A DNA stretch of 64,000 bases. Source: Actinomycetota bacterium (GTDB lineage: Bacteria > Actinomycetota > CADDZG01 > JAHWKV01). The stretch covers positions 760,958 to 824,957 of the forward strand of contig JAUJPC010000001.1 of assembly GCA_030447305.1 (NCBI GenBank), in the 5' to 3' direction. A model generated the notes under the pieces. The model saw only the letters and a program-made list of their open reading frames with translations, ran no database searches and had not been told where the DNA came from. Positions 52,703 through 62,419 of this stretch are shown in pieces. A program made the translations under genes and the position numbers. How positions within the stretch are numbered: the stretch's first letter is position 1; each line of letters opens with the position of its first letter.

Positions 52703-52754
52703 CTGCAGAGCCTTGTGCTGTTGAACGGCGCCCGTTGACTGCAGGTCCTTTGGC
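52683..52754. repeat. 36-bp imperfect tandem repeat over the dnaE stop
   Basis: Unit 1 (52683-52718) covers the last dnaE codons and stop; unit 2 (52719-52754) follows it. The units match at 31 of 36 bases, with the first 16 identical. The copy carries an inert duplicate of the LLNGAR end. Confidence 0.9.
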
Positions 52755-52836
52755 CTAAGCATCGAGCTGGCTGTCGCTCGCCAAATTCCTTTGTCACCCG
52801 TTTTCTTTTCGGATTTTGCAGCACGAGCAACCCGGG

Positions 52837-52842
52837 TACACA
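52837..52842 (+). promoter_or_regulatory. -10 box for leaderless zinc-ribbon gene
   Basis: TACACA followed by 7 nt and ATG 52850. Confidence 0.4.
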
Positions 52843-52849
52843 ATCAACC

Positions 52850-53092
52850 ATGGCGTGCTACCGCTGCAACAAGGTGCAAACGGATCCCGTAAAGGGCAAA
52901 TCGCCCTGGGCCAGATTTGTGCTGAAAGGCGAGCAGGTTCTGTTGTGCCCGGAGTGCCAGTCGGCCGACCCGGGATGGATGACGGTCGGGGACCGGTGTC
53001 CCTTCTGTGACAGCCCGAAGCTGTCGATGGTCATGGGGTCGGTGGTCTGTAGGAGCTGCGGCCGGGATTTCGAACGCACCCCGTCGTTTTAA
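52850..53092 (+). CDS. Small protein with four CxxC zinc knuckles
   Basis: 80 residues with CYRC, CPEC, CPFC and CRSC: two probable zinc ribbons. The sequence between (VLKGEQVLLCPECQSADPGWMTVGDRCPFCDSPKLSMVMGSVVCRSCGRDFE) looks like RNA-polymerase-subunit or ribosomal zinc ribbons. The function is unknown. It stands alone after dnaE and is convergent with the DUF222-HNH gene. Confidence 0.75.
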   Translation: MACYRCNKVQTDPVKGKSPWARFVLKGEQVLLCPECQSADPGWMTVGDRCPFCDSPKLSMVMGSVVCRSCGRDFERTPSF

Positions 53093-53120
53093 CCGTAGCC
53101 TCGACTTGAGCATCCCCGTT

Positions 53121-54371
53121 TCAGCCCGCCCGGGGCAGAGATCCGGTGTAGCCGGCAGCCGACAGCTCCTGTTGCAGGTCGTCGAGATCGGGCGGGATCC
53201 CTCCCGGGTCCTCCCACAGCCAGTGACCGAGGCGCCGCCTCAGGATGTAGCGGTGGTGGGTCTTCAGGTAGTGGTGCCAGGAGCAGAGACGACATAGGTT
53301 GTAAAGCGTGGTTGGTCCTCCCCGCTCCATCTCGACCACGTGGTCGACCTGCAGGTCGTAGACCTCGCCGCATCCCGGCACCACGCAGCACTGATCCCGT
53401 TCCCTGAGCGCCATCTCCAGTTTGGCCGGGATATCCCGCCCGACCCGCACCACCTTGCGGATGTCATCGCCATCGGTGAGGATGGCGGCCACGTAGGCAT
53501 CTTTTTGCTTCATCCACCCCCGGACGGTCTCGACGGGAACCGGGCCCACCCCTGGAACCTCACAGATTTCTCCGGAAACCGTGTGGCCCCGAACCAGTGC
53601 CGAGTGGTCGAGCCTTACGTGAATGGATGCCCGGGGGGGGGGACGCATCGGGTCCTGCGACCCGAAGGACGAGCGGTGGGACAGCTCGACCAAGGCGTCG
53701 GCCAGCGCCGCTCCCGGACTTATCCTGCCTCGCCGGCCCCGTCGGGAGGCCCGATCCGCCACCCTCTGGCGATACGGCTCCAGTGCCGCCATGATCTCGG
53801 CTCCCGCGGCGACGGTAAAGCGGCCGGAAAGCCGAAACGCTCCGTCGGGGTCCACCCAGTGGCGAAGCCGGCGGCTGTTGTGGGCCCGGCTCTGGCGCTC
53901 TTTCTCGCTAAGTGCCGCCGCCCGGACCCGGGCGCACTCCCGGCGAAGCTCGATCAGCGCCTCCCCCTCGGCCACACTGAGAAGGTACTCCTGTATCCCG
54001 GGAGCGGCTTCGGCGGCAGATACCACCTCCATCGCCTGCTCGTCGTTCAAAGCCCCCTGCCGGTAGGCGGACTCGATCTCGGGCAGCTCGTGCATCTTGT
54101 CAACCGTGTGCAGCATCTCGGCCGAGCGGTTGACCGGCTTTGCCTCGCAGGCCGCCATGTAGTGGGCCGGGGAGCGGTAGGGGGTCCGCCACCAGGCACC
54201 CGAGTCGGCCATCCGGTCGGCCGCCAGGCCCTTGGCCGCCGCCGCCAGCCGCTCCAGCTCGACCAGCTGCTCATACAGCTCCCGCGACCCATCCCGCTCA
54301 AGTGCGCCGAAGTCGAACTCGGCCACGAAGGCCTTCGACCTCTCGAGGAGTTCCCCGACCGTTGCGAACAT
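53121..54371 (-). CDS. DUF222/HNH endonuclease protein (13E12-like)
   Basis: 416 residues from ATG 54371. N-terminal DUF222 region (VGELLERSKAFVAEFDF ... ADRMADSGAWWRTPYRSPAHYMAACEAKPVNRSAEML) and C-terminal HNH (CCVVPGCGEVYDLQVDHVVEMERGGPTTLYNLCRLCSWHHYLKTHH). The family is abundant in actinobacterial genomes, often in many copies; its role is not proven. A perfect TATAAT 7 nt before ATG 54371 shows that the longer start (ATG 54401) is not used. Confidence 0.9.
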   Translation of the reverse strand: MFATVGELLERSKAFVAEFDFGALERDGSRELYEQLVELERLAAAAKGLAADRMADSGAWWRTPYRSPAHYMAACEAKPVNRSAEMLHTVDKMHELPEIESAYRQGALNDEQAMEVVSAAEAAPGIQEYLLSVAEGEALIELRRECARVRAAALSEKERQSRAHNSRRLRHWVDPDGAFRLSGRFTVAAGAEIMAALEPYRQRVADRASRRGRRGRISPGAALADALVELSHRSSFGSQDPMRPPPRASIHVRLDHSALVRGHTVSGEICEVPGVGPVPVETVRGWMKQKDAYVAAILTDGDDIRKVVRVGRDIPAKLEMALRERDQCCVVPGCGEVYDLQVDHVVEMERGGPTTLYNLCRLCSWHHYLKTHHRYILRRRLGHWLWEDPGGIPPDLDDLQQELSAAGYTGSLPRAG

Positions 54372-54378
54372 GTGTTCG

Positions 54379-54384
54379 ATTATA
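54379..54384 (-). promoter_or_regulatory. consensus -10 box for leaderless DUF222-HNH gene
   Basis: TATAAT on the minus strand, 7 nt before ATG 54371: consensus -10 at leaderless spacing. Confidence 0.7.
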
Positions 54385-54469
54385 CGCCGAGGGTGTGACA
54401 TTAAGTGCTTCTACGCGATTGCGGTGGGATCCAGGAAGAGAGCAGAGTCGCGAGATAAGCCCCTGGTTG

Positions 54470-56398
54470 TCAAAGTGCATGGGTCCTGCTCGAAGACCCC
54501 GACGGGTCCCGTTCCTCCAGGTAGGCCGCCCCCTGCAGGGTGAAGAGCTCCGCGTATCGCCCGTCCAATGCCATGAGCTCGTGGTGGGTGCCGGTCTCCA
54601 CTATCTCGCCCTCGTGCATCACGTAAATTCGGTCCGCCGACCGCACGCTGGAAAACCGGTGCGAGATCAGCAGCACCGTCCTTCCCGCCAGCAGCGTTCC
54701 GATTAGCCTGAACAGCTCGTGCTCCGCCCGGGCATCCAACGCTGCCGTCGGCTCGTCCAGGATGATGAACGGAGCATCCCGGAAAAACGCTCTGGCCAGG
54801 GCTATTCGCTGCCACTGGCCTATCGACAGGTCCGTTCCGCCCTCGAACTCCGGTCCCAGCCAGGTGTCGTAGCCTTTCTCCAGCTGCGCCAACAGGTTGT
54901 GGCAACCTGCTTGCATGGCCGCACGCTCGATTGCGGCCTCGTCGTCCATGGTCTCCCAGCGGCCGAGCCCGATGTTCTCTCGTGCTGTGACGTGGTACCG
55001 CAGGAAGTCCTGGAAGATCACCGCGATCTGCCCGCGGACGGTCTGTTTGTCGACCACCTTTCCGTCCCAGTGAACGGCACCTTCCTGAGGGGTGTACAGG
55101 CACGCCAGAAGCTTTGCCAGAGTGGTTTTCCCGGACCCGTTCTCTCCCACCAGGGCGACCACCTCCCCGGCTTGAAGTGTCAGGGAGACGCCCTTGATGG
55201 TCGGCTCGGTGCCGGTGGGGTAAGTGAACACCAGCTTTTCGGCTTCCATGCGGGTGAAAGCCGCCACCGGGCCGTTCTCATCGGAAAGAGCAGGCACCGG
55301 CTGCACCTTGAGGAATTCCAGGTAGTCCTCCAGGAAGAGGGCACCTTCAGACAGAGCGCTCACCGCAAAGCCGGCTCCCGCCAGCCGGGCACCGATCACG
55401 CCCACCCCAGCCACGGCGATGCCCGCCTCTGCCAGTGTGACGGTTCCTCTGAGGGTGAGCCATACCACCAGCAAAAGCAACGAGACGACCACCCCTCCCA
55501 GTGCCAGTCCGGACAGGATTGAGTAGGCGGCGCTCCGACGGGAAACCCGGCGCAGCTCGGCGATCTTGTGCTTGTAGAGCCGCCGATACCGGTTGCTCAG
55601 GTAGCCGGTGGTCTGGAACGCCCGCACCTCCTTGGCCTCCTCCCGGCCCGTCAGAAGGCCATAGATGTACAACCGCTCCCGGTCCTCCGGCGTCATCTGC
55701 CACATGAGCCGGTAGAACAGCTGGCTCCGTCTGGACGCCCCCAGCCACACCGGCACGAGCACCAGCAGGATGAGGGGGATCAGGATTGGCGAGATTGCGA
55801 ACAGGGCCACCGATACGCTGAGGACGCCGACGACGCTCGAGAGGATTCCGGTAAGCCCCCAAACCAGCTGCATCGTGTTGTGAGAGTTCGAGTTGATGCG
55901 CTGGGTGCGGTTGTGGAATTCGGGATCGTCGAAGGTCTCCAGGTCCACCGACGTGGTCACGTCCATGATCCGGTCCTGTGCGTGGCGCCGTACCAGCTCC
56001 GCCATGAGCTGGCGCCGCTCCTGCTGCATGCTCGAGACCACCACCTCGAGGATGACCAGCACGCCCATGAGAAGAGCCGGCGGCAGGACGGCGGAGAGGC
56101 CGGCGCCTTCCTGTACCGCGCTCAGAAGTGCTTCCAAGCCCTCGCGGCCTACCACCAGAAGGCCGGCGATAAGCGCCCCGGAAAGCACCTGAAGAACAAG
56201 AAGCAGTATGAGGTCCGTCCTGCCGGCCGCCCAGATCAGTTTGAGGCCGGTGCGGCTCAGCCCCGGAAGCTTTCGGATGTCGACCTTGGCGTCGGGCGGC
56301 TGGCCCATGGCTGGTCCAGACCATGCGCTGGAAGGCTCCGGCGGTGATGGCGAGAGCTCTTCGTCGGGCGGCGTCTCAGGTGCCTTGTCCAGTTCCAC
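54470..56398 (-). CDS. ABC half-exporter (fused permease-ATPase)
   Basis: 642 residues from GTG. A disordered start, six membrane helices over about 45-370 (ILLLVLQVLSGALIAGLLVV, ...), then the ATPase: Walker A GENGSGKTTLAKLL, signature LSIGQWQR (Gly replaced by Ile in LSGGQ), Walker B FIILDEPTAALD, H-loop LISHRFSSVRSADRIYVMHEGEIVETGTHHELMALDG. Half-transporters dimerise; no second half is adjacent, so a homodimer is likely. The substrate is unknown. It is divergent from hisD. Confidence 0.92.
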   Translation of the reverse strand: MELDKAPETPPDEELSPSPPEPSSAWSGPAMGQPPDAKVDIRKLPGLSRTGLKLIWAAGRTDLILLLVLQVLSGALIAGLLVVGREGLEALLSAVQEGAGLSAVLPPALLMGVLVILEVVVSSMQQERRQLMAELVRRHAQDRIMDVTTSVDLETFDDPEFHNRTQRINSNSHNTMQLVWGLTGILSSVVGVLSVSVALFAISPILIPLILLVLVPVWLGASRRSQLFYRLMWQMTPEDRERLYIYGLLTGREEAKEVRAFQTTGYLSNRYRRLYKHKIAELRRVSRRSAAYSILSGLALGGVVVSLLLLVVWLTLRGTVTLAEAGIAVAGVGVIGARLAGAGFAVSALSEGALFLEDYLEFLKVQPVPALSDENGPVAAFTRMEAEKLVFTYPTGTEPTIKGVSLTLQAGEVVALVGENGSGKTTLAKLLACLYTPQEGAVHWDGKVVDKQTVRGQIAVIFQDFLRYHVTARENIGLGRWETMDDEAAIERAAMQAGCHNLLAQLEKGYDTWLGPEFEGGTDLSIGQWQRIALARAFFRDAPFIILDEPTAALDARAEHELFRLIGTLLAGRTVLLISHRFSSVRSADRIYVMHEGEIVETGTHHELMALDGRYAELFTLQGAAYLEERDPSGSSSRTHAL

Positions 56399-56495
56399 TC
56401 CTGCGTCTGTGGACCATCGAGAGTAACTCGCGTGGATGGGAACTTTACGATGCGCTCCCTTCCTGCAATCGCCGGGATTCGCCTGTCCTCGGCCT

Positions 56496-56501
56496 TAGAC
56501 T
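56496..56501 (+). promoter_or_regulatory. -10 box for the his operon
   Basis: TAGACT followed by 8 nt and ATG 56510; hisD is therefore probably leaderless or nearly so, leaving no room for a his attenuator. Confidence 0.5.
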
Positions 56502-56509
56502 GAACTCCT

Positions 56510-57804
56510 ATGCGATTCATCGACCTTAAAGCCGTTCCCGAGCTCGGAATACCCCGCCCCCCGGCCGGAGATCAGCCGGTGGAAGCGGTGCGGGAGATCG
56601 TGCAAACGGTCATCGATCAGGCCGATCGAGCCCTGTTCGAGCTGACCGAGCGGTTCGACAAGGTGAAGCTGGACTCCCTCCGGGTGCCCCAGGAGGACAT
56701 TGACGCCGCCTTTGCGGCGAGCCCTCCGCAGCTGATCACCGCGCTGCAGGAGGCGGCCGGCCGCATCAATGCTTTTGCCGGGCACCAGGCGATCAAGTCG
56801 TGGGAGGCTGAGATCGGCGGAGGAATGATGGGGGAGACAGTCCACCCGGTCGCTCGGGCCGGCTGCTACGTCCCCGGCGGACGTGCCTCCTATCCGTCCA
56901 GTGTGCTGATGACTGCCATCCCGGCGACCGTTGCCGGCGTGCCTGAGATCGCGCTCTGCGTCCCGCCGGCGGCCGACGGCGGCATTCCACAGGCGACTCT
57001 CGCTGCGGCCAGGGTGGCAGGCATTACCGAGGTGTACCGGGTAGGAGGGGCTCAAGCGATCGCTGCGCTGGCATACGGCACCGAGTCGATCCCCAAGGTG
57101 GAGGTGATCGTGGGCCCGGGGAACATCTACGTCGCCCTGGCCAAGCAGCAGGTTGCGGGACTGGTGGGTATCGACTCCATCGCCGGCCCCAGCGAGATCG
57201 CCGTGGTCACCGACGGGGAGTCGGATCCCCGGGTGATCGCGTTCGACCTCGTCGCCCAGGCGGAGCACGGTCCCGACGGCACCTATGCCCTGGTCACGTG
57301 GAACGAGAAGACGCTGGTCGATGTTGCGCTGGAGCTCACACTGGTTCAGTCGGAGATCGACGCGCCCGACGGTCTGCGGGCGGCCCTGGAGCATGGGTGC
57401 GTGGGGGTGGCCGTCAAAGACCTGGCGCATGCCGCCGACGCCATCAATCAGTTCGCGCCCGAGCACCTGGAGCTGCTGTTCGACGGGGCCGAGGACGAGT
57501 ACGAGCGCTTCCGCTACGCAGGCGCGGTTTTCGTCGGCCTGTGGTCCCCGGTGCCGTTCGGCGACTACCTTGCCGGCTCCAACCACGTGCTCCCGACCGG
57601 TGGGGGCGCACGTTGGGCCTCCGGGCTTAGGACTTCGCACTTCCAGAGGACCTCGGCCGTGATCCGGCACACCGAGGCGTCCCTGGCGGCGGCGGTAGAC
57701 CACATCGAAGCAATGGCCGAGGCGGAAGGCCTCGTCAACCATGGCCGGGCGGTAAGGGCCAGGTTCGGCGATGAAGTGTCCCCCGCAGGCAGTAGAGTGG
57801 AACG

Positions 57805-57808
<4 letters not shown>
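56510..57808 (+). CDS. hisD: Histidinol dehydrogenase
   Basis: NAD-dependent zinc enzyme for the last two oxidations to histidine. 432 residues. Seen: VHPVARAGCYVPGGRASYPSSVLMTAIPA, YRVGGAQAIAALAYGTESIP, VGPGNIYVALAKQQVAG, IDSIAGPSEIAVV, the catalytic pair in FAPEHLELL and SNHVLPTGGGARWASGL. First gene of hisDCBHAF; hisG, hisE and hisI are not in the window. Confidence 0.95.
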
Positions 57809-58889
<1,081 letters not shown>

Positions 58890-58893
<4 letters not shown>

Positions 58894-59532
58894 GCCGGGT
58901 CGGTGAGGTCTCTCGTGAGACCCGGGAGACCTCCATCAAGCTGCGCGTCGACCTTGACGGCACCGGCAGGACGAACATCGCCACCGGCGTAGGGTTCTTC
59001 GACCACATGCTGGACCAGCTGGGCCGCCACTCCCTGATCGACCTGGAGGTGAGGGCGACCGGGGACCTCGAGGTCGACTCCCACCACACTGTCGAGGACG
59101 TCGGCATCTGCCTGGGCTCGGCGCTCACCCAGGCGCTCGGCGAGCGCAAGGGCATCCGGCGGTACGGATGGAGCCTGGTCCCCATGGAGGACGCCCTGGT
59201 GCAGGTGGCCGTCGATCTGTCGGGGCGTCCGCTGCTCGCCTACGACGTCCCGGTACCGGCCGAGGCAATCGGCAACTACGACCCGGAGCTGACCGAGGAG
59301 TTTTTCGTCGCGCTCACCCGGACCGAACTACGACCCGGAGCTGACCGAGGAGTTTTTCGTCGCGCTCACCCGGACCGCCGGCATGACGCTCCACATCAAG
59401 CTGCAGGACGGTAAGAACTCGCACCACATCGTGGAGGGTGTCTTCAAAGCGATGGCGCAGGCGCTTGCCATCGCAGTCGAGCGCGACCCACGCCGGGGCG
59501 ACGACGTCCCCTCGACCAAGGGGATCCTGTGA
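58890..59532 (+). pseudogene. hisB: Imidazoleglycerol-phosphate dehydratase, frameshifted by a 52-bp duplication
   Basis: The manganese enzyme that dehydrates imidazoleglycerol phosphate. GTG 58890 reads normally through IKLRVDLDGTG, GFFDHMLDQLGRHSLIDL, HHTVEDVGICLG and FFVALTRT, then the frame is lost. A perfect 52-bp tandem duplication (59274-59377) is not a multiple of three. Without the second copy the gene would be 591 bp and encode 196 residues, the normal HisB length, ending LHIKLQDGKNSHHIVEGVFKAMAQAL ... PSTKGIL at 59532. As written it makes 174 residues and lacks the second metal motif HHIVE, so it should be inactive. It may be an assembly error. Confidence 0.85.
59274..59377. repeat. 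perfect 52-bp tandem duplication inside hisB
   Basis: Copies at 59274-59325 and 59326-59377 are identical over 52 bp, and flanking bases differ. Its length (3n+1) shifts the frame of hisB. Loss of one copy by slippage would restore the gene. Confidence 0.97.
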
Positions 59533-59594
59533 AGATCGGCATCGCGGACTATCGACGCCCGATGCCGACCCCGCGCATGGAAGGAGCCTTGTGA
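59529..59594 (+). CDS. mini-ORF 1, copy of the hisH start
   Basis: GTG 59529 overlaps the hisB stop (GTGA) and opens 21 codons starting MKIGIADYRRPM and ending MEGAL, then TGA. The first residues copy HisH (MRVGIVDYR). It may just be a remnant of duplication, or serve to pass ribosomes down to hisH. Confidence 0.35.
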   Translation: MKIGIADYRRPMPTPRMEGAL

Positions 59595-59652
59595 AGATCG
59601 GCATCGTGGACTACCGACGCCCGATGCCGACCCTGCGCATCGAAGGAGCCTT
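59529..59652. repeat. two 62-bp repeats derived from the hisH start
   Basis: Units at 59529-59590 and 59591-59652 differ at a few bases only, and the first about 27 bp of hisH (from 59653) are a third, partial copy. Each unit ends in GAAGGAGCCTT, the ribosome site of the next start codon. Confidence 0.95.
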
Positions 59653-59656
59653 ATGA
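59591..59656 (+). CDS. mini-ORF 2, copy of the hisH start
   Basis: GTG 59591 overlaps the stop of mini-ORF 1 and GAAGGAG precedes it. It encodes 21 residues (MKIGIVDYRRPM ... IEGAL) and its TGA overlaps hisH ATG 59653 (ATGA). Translational coupling to hisH is likely if it is translated. Confidence 0.35.
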   Translation: MKIGIVDYRRPMPTLRIEGAL

Positions 59657-60255
59657 GAGTCGGCATCGTGGACTACCGAATGGGAAACCTGGCGAGCGTC
59701 TCGAAAGCCATCGAGAAAGCGGGAGGGACTCCACTGGTGTCCGATCAGACCGGCGAGCTGTCCGGCTCCGACTTGCTGGTGCTTCCCGGCGTCGGGAACT
59801 TCTCCGCCGGCATGGATCATCTGGCGGAGCTCGGCCTGCAGGACTTCATCGTCGATTGGGCTGGCAGCGGCCGGCCTCTGCTCGGAGTTTGCGTCGGCAT
59901 GCAGCTGTTCTTCGAGGAGTCGGACGAGGGGCCCGCCAAGGGTCTGGGAATCCTGAAAGGCCGGGTAGAGAAGTTCGACGAATCACTGAAGGTGCCGCAC
60001 ATGGGCTGGAACACCCTGCAGAGGCGGGACGACTCCCGGATGTTCGGCGAGTTCGACGACCGGTACTTTTACTTCGTCCACTCGTACTACTGCATCCCGG
60101 AAGACGAGCAGATTGTCGCAGCCAGGACCGACTACAGCGTCGAGTTTGCGTCGGCCGTGCACCAGGGATCGGTTTACGGCGTCCAGTTCCACCCCGAGAA
60201 GAGCAGCGACGACGGCCTGGCGCTGTATCGAAGGGTCCTAGAGGAGATCAGGTGA
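59653..60255 (+). CDS. hisH: Imidazole glycerol phosphate synthase, glutaminase subunit
   Basis: Class I glutaminase feeding ammonia to HisF. 200 residues: GIVDYRMGNLASV, LVLPGVGNFSAGM, nucleophile C80 in GVCVGMQLFF, and H180/E182 in VQFHPEKSS complete the triad. GAAGGAG precedes the ATG. Two repeat copies of its start lie upstream. Confidence 0.95.
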   Translation: MRVGIVDYRMGNLASVSKAIEKAGGTPLVSDQTGELSGSDLLVLPGVGNFSAGMDHLAELGLQDFIVDWAGSGRPLLGVCVGMQLFFEESDEGPAKGLGILKGRVEKFDESLKVPHMGWNTLQRRDDSRMFGEFDDRYFYFVHSYYCIPEDEQIVAARTDYSVEFASAVHQGSVYGVQFHPEKSSDDGLALYRRVLEEIR

Positions 60256-60998
60256 CCGGGCCGCCGGTGATCCTGGTGGCGATCGATATGGTGGCGGGCG
60301 AGGTGGTCAGACTCACCAAGGGTGAGATGGGCCAAAAGACCATCTACGGGCAGGATCCGGTCCAGGCCGCCGAGGAGTGGGTGGCCAGGGGAGCCCGCTG
60401 GCTGCACTTGGTGGACCTCGACGGCGCCACCGGCACCGGCATCGACAACTCCGACCCCATCGGCAGGATCCTCGACGCGGCGGCCGTTCCGGTCCAGGTA
60501 GGCGGCGGTATCCGCTCGATGGAGGCTATCGCCAAGTGGGTTGAGCGGGGGGCGGCACGGGTCTGCATCGGGACCAAGTCCGTGGACTTTGAGTTTCTCC
60601 CCGGAGCGGTCAGGGAGTTCGGCGACCGGCTGGTGGCTTCTCTGGATACCAGGGCGGGAACCGTGCGGGTCGGCGGTTGGACCGAATCAAGCGGCACCCC
60701 GACGCTCGACGCGGCAAAGCGAATGATCGACTGCGGGGTCTCCCGGATCATGTTCACCGACATTGATCGAGACGGCACGCTAACCGGACCCAACCTAGCG
60801 GCCATCGAGGAGGTGCTGGACACCGTCGAGATACCGGTGATAGCCGCCGGCGGGGTCACCAACATCGGCGATCTGGAGCAGCTGGCATCCCTGGCTCTCA
60901 AGGGCCTGGAGGGAATCGTGGTCGGCAAGGCGCTCTACTCGGGCTCGGTCGACCTGGCCGAAGCGCAGTCAAGGCTTGCCGCCCTGGCCGAGGGCTGA
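60252..60998 (+). CDS. hisA: Phosphoribosylformimino-5-aminoimidazole carboxamide ribotide isomerase
   Basis: TIM-barrel isomerase producing PRFAR. 248 residues from GTG, overlapping hisH (GTGA). Catalytic D12 in [16 protein letters not shown] and D132 in ASLDTRAG; phosphate loops VGGGIRSM and AAGGVTNI are present. In some Actinobacteria the same gene (priA) also serves tryptophan synthesis; whether a trpF exists elsewhere cannot be seen, so dual function is open. Confidence 0.94.
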   Translation: MTGPPVILVAIDMVAGEVVRLTKGEMGQKTIYGQDPVQAAEEWVARGARWLHLVDLDGATGTGIDNSDPIGRILDAAAVPVQVGGGIRSMEAIAKWVERGAARVCIGTKSVDFEFLPGAVREFGDRLVASLDTRAGTVRVGGWTESSGTPTLDAAKRMIDCGVSRIMFTDIDRDGTLTGPNLAAIEEVLDTVEIPVIAAGGVTNIGDLEQLASLALKGLEGIVVGKALYSGSVDLAEAQSRLAALAEG

Positions 60999-61001
60999 CC
61001 T

Positions 61002-61772
61002 GTGCTGGCGAAACGGGTGATCCCGTGCCTCGACGTCCACGGTGGCCGGGTGGTCAAGGGCATCAACTTCGTGAACCTGGTCGACGCCGGGGACCCGGTG
61101 GAGCTGGCGGCAACGTACGATCGGGAGGGGGCCGACGAGCTGGTGTTCCTGGACATCACCGCATCGCACGAGGCTCGGGACACCATTATCGAGCTGGCCC
61201 ACCGCACCGCCGAGCAGGTTTTCATCCCGCTCACCATCGGAGGGGGAGTGCGCACCATCGACGACGTCCGCCGGCTTCTGCGGGCGGGAGCCGACAAGGT
61301 GGGCGTGAACACGGCAGCCATCGAGCGGCCGGTGCTCATCCGGGAGGGCGCCGACAAGTTCGGGTCCCAATGCATGGTGGTGGCCATCGACGCCCGCCGG
61401 CGCCCGGACGGATCCGGCTGGGAGGTGTACACGCACGGGGGCCGCAGGGCGACGGGACTCGATTGCCTGGAGTGGGCGGAACGGTGTGTCGCCGAGGGCG
61501 CGGGCGAGATCCTTCTAACGTCGATGGACCGCGACGGCACCAGGTCGGGCTTCGACACCGAGCTGCTGCGGGCGGTCTGTGGAGCGGTGAACGTGCCGGT
61601 GATCGCATCGGGCGGGGCGGGGACGCTGGATCACTTCTCCGAGGCGATCACCGAGGGCCGGGCCGATGCCGTGCTGGCGGCTTCTCTGTTTCACTTCGGG
61701 GAGCTGAGGATCAACCAGGTCAAGGACCACATGGCGGAGAATGGGATCCCGGTCCGGTACCACGTCACCTAG
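61002..61772 (+). CDS. hisF: Imidazole glycerol phosphate synthase, cyclase subunit
   Basis: TIM-barrel cyclase forming IGP and AICAR with HisH. 256 residues from GTG. Catalytic D11 in [13 protein letters not shown] and D130 in [18 protein letters not shown] and [10 protein letters not shown] are the phosphate loops. It starts 3 nt after hisA and is the last his gene. Confidence 0.95.
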   Translation: MLAKRVIPCLDVHGGRVVKGINFVNLVDAGDPVELAATYDREGADELVFLDITASHEARDTIIELAHRTAEQVFIPLTIGGGVRTIDDVRRLLRAGADKVGVNTAAIERPVLIREGADKFGSQCMVVAIDARRRPDGSGWEVYTHGGRRATGLDCLEWAERCVAEGAGEILLTSMDRDGTRSGFDTELLRAVCGAVNVPVIASGGAGTLDHFSEAITEGRADAVLAASLFHFGELRINQVKDHMAENGIPVRYHVT

Positions 61773-61835
61773 CGGTACCAAGGGGAAACCCGCACCCGGC
61801 TTACCGTGGGCTCCGTCGTAAGGCAAAATTGCGGG

Positions 61836-62419
61836 GTGGAACCGATCTTTTTTCCGACTCCCGCGGACTTCCGAGCCTGGCTCCAGGAATACCACCAGAC
61901 CGAGAGGGAGGTGCTGGTCGGCTTCTACAAGAAAAAAGCCGGCAAGCCGAGCATGACGTGGTCCGAATCGGTGGACCAGGCGCTGTGTTTCGGCTGGATC
62001 GACGGGAAGGGCCAGTCCCTGGGGGACGAGGCCCATACCATCCGCTTTACCCGCAGGCGGCCCTCCAGCAACTGGAGTGCGATCAACATTCGAAAGGTCG
62101 GGGAGTTGACCAGGCAGGGACTGATGCACCGGCCGGACTTGCCGCCTTCGCCAGGAGGGAGGAGGCTCGCTCGGCCGTCTACTCCTACGAGCAGCGCCAC
62201 GAGGCCCGGCTGAGCGAAGAGCAGGAGGCCGAGTTCCAGGCAAACCCGGCCGCGTGGTCGTATTTCGAGTCCCAGCGCCCGTCGTACCGCAAGGCGGCGA
62301 TCTGGTGGGTGACCAGCGCCAAACGGGAAGAGACGAAGGCCAAACGTCTGGCCACCCTCATCAGCGACTCCGCTGAGGGCAGGACCGTTGCGAGCCTCAG
62401 CCGGCCTCAGAAGCAGTGA
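61836..62419 (+). pseudogene. YdeI/OmpD-associated-like protein, one frameshift
   Basis: GTG 61836 encodes EPIFFPTPADFRAWLQEYHQTEREVLVGFYKKKAGKPSMTWSESVDQALCFGWIDGKGQ and FTRRRPSSNWSAINIRKVGEL, the N-terminal part of the YdeI/OmpD-associated family. Near 62130 one base is missing; the next frame continues with AGLAAFARREEARSAVYSYEQ and ends WVTSAKREETKAKRLATLISDSAEGR, the normal C-terminal part. Restoring one base gives about 194 residues. The role of the family is not well known. It overlaps the MFS gene convergently by 23 bp. Confidence 0.82.

Noticed and set aside
53340..54398. 352-residue plus ORF opposite DUF222-HNH
   Set aside because: Antisense shadow; the minus frame has clear HNH and DUF222 motifs.
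61025..61835. long plus ORF through hisF in another frame
   Set aside because: Only its 3' part beyond about 62130 is real (end of the frameshifted YdeI-like gene); the earlier part is a hisF shadow.
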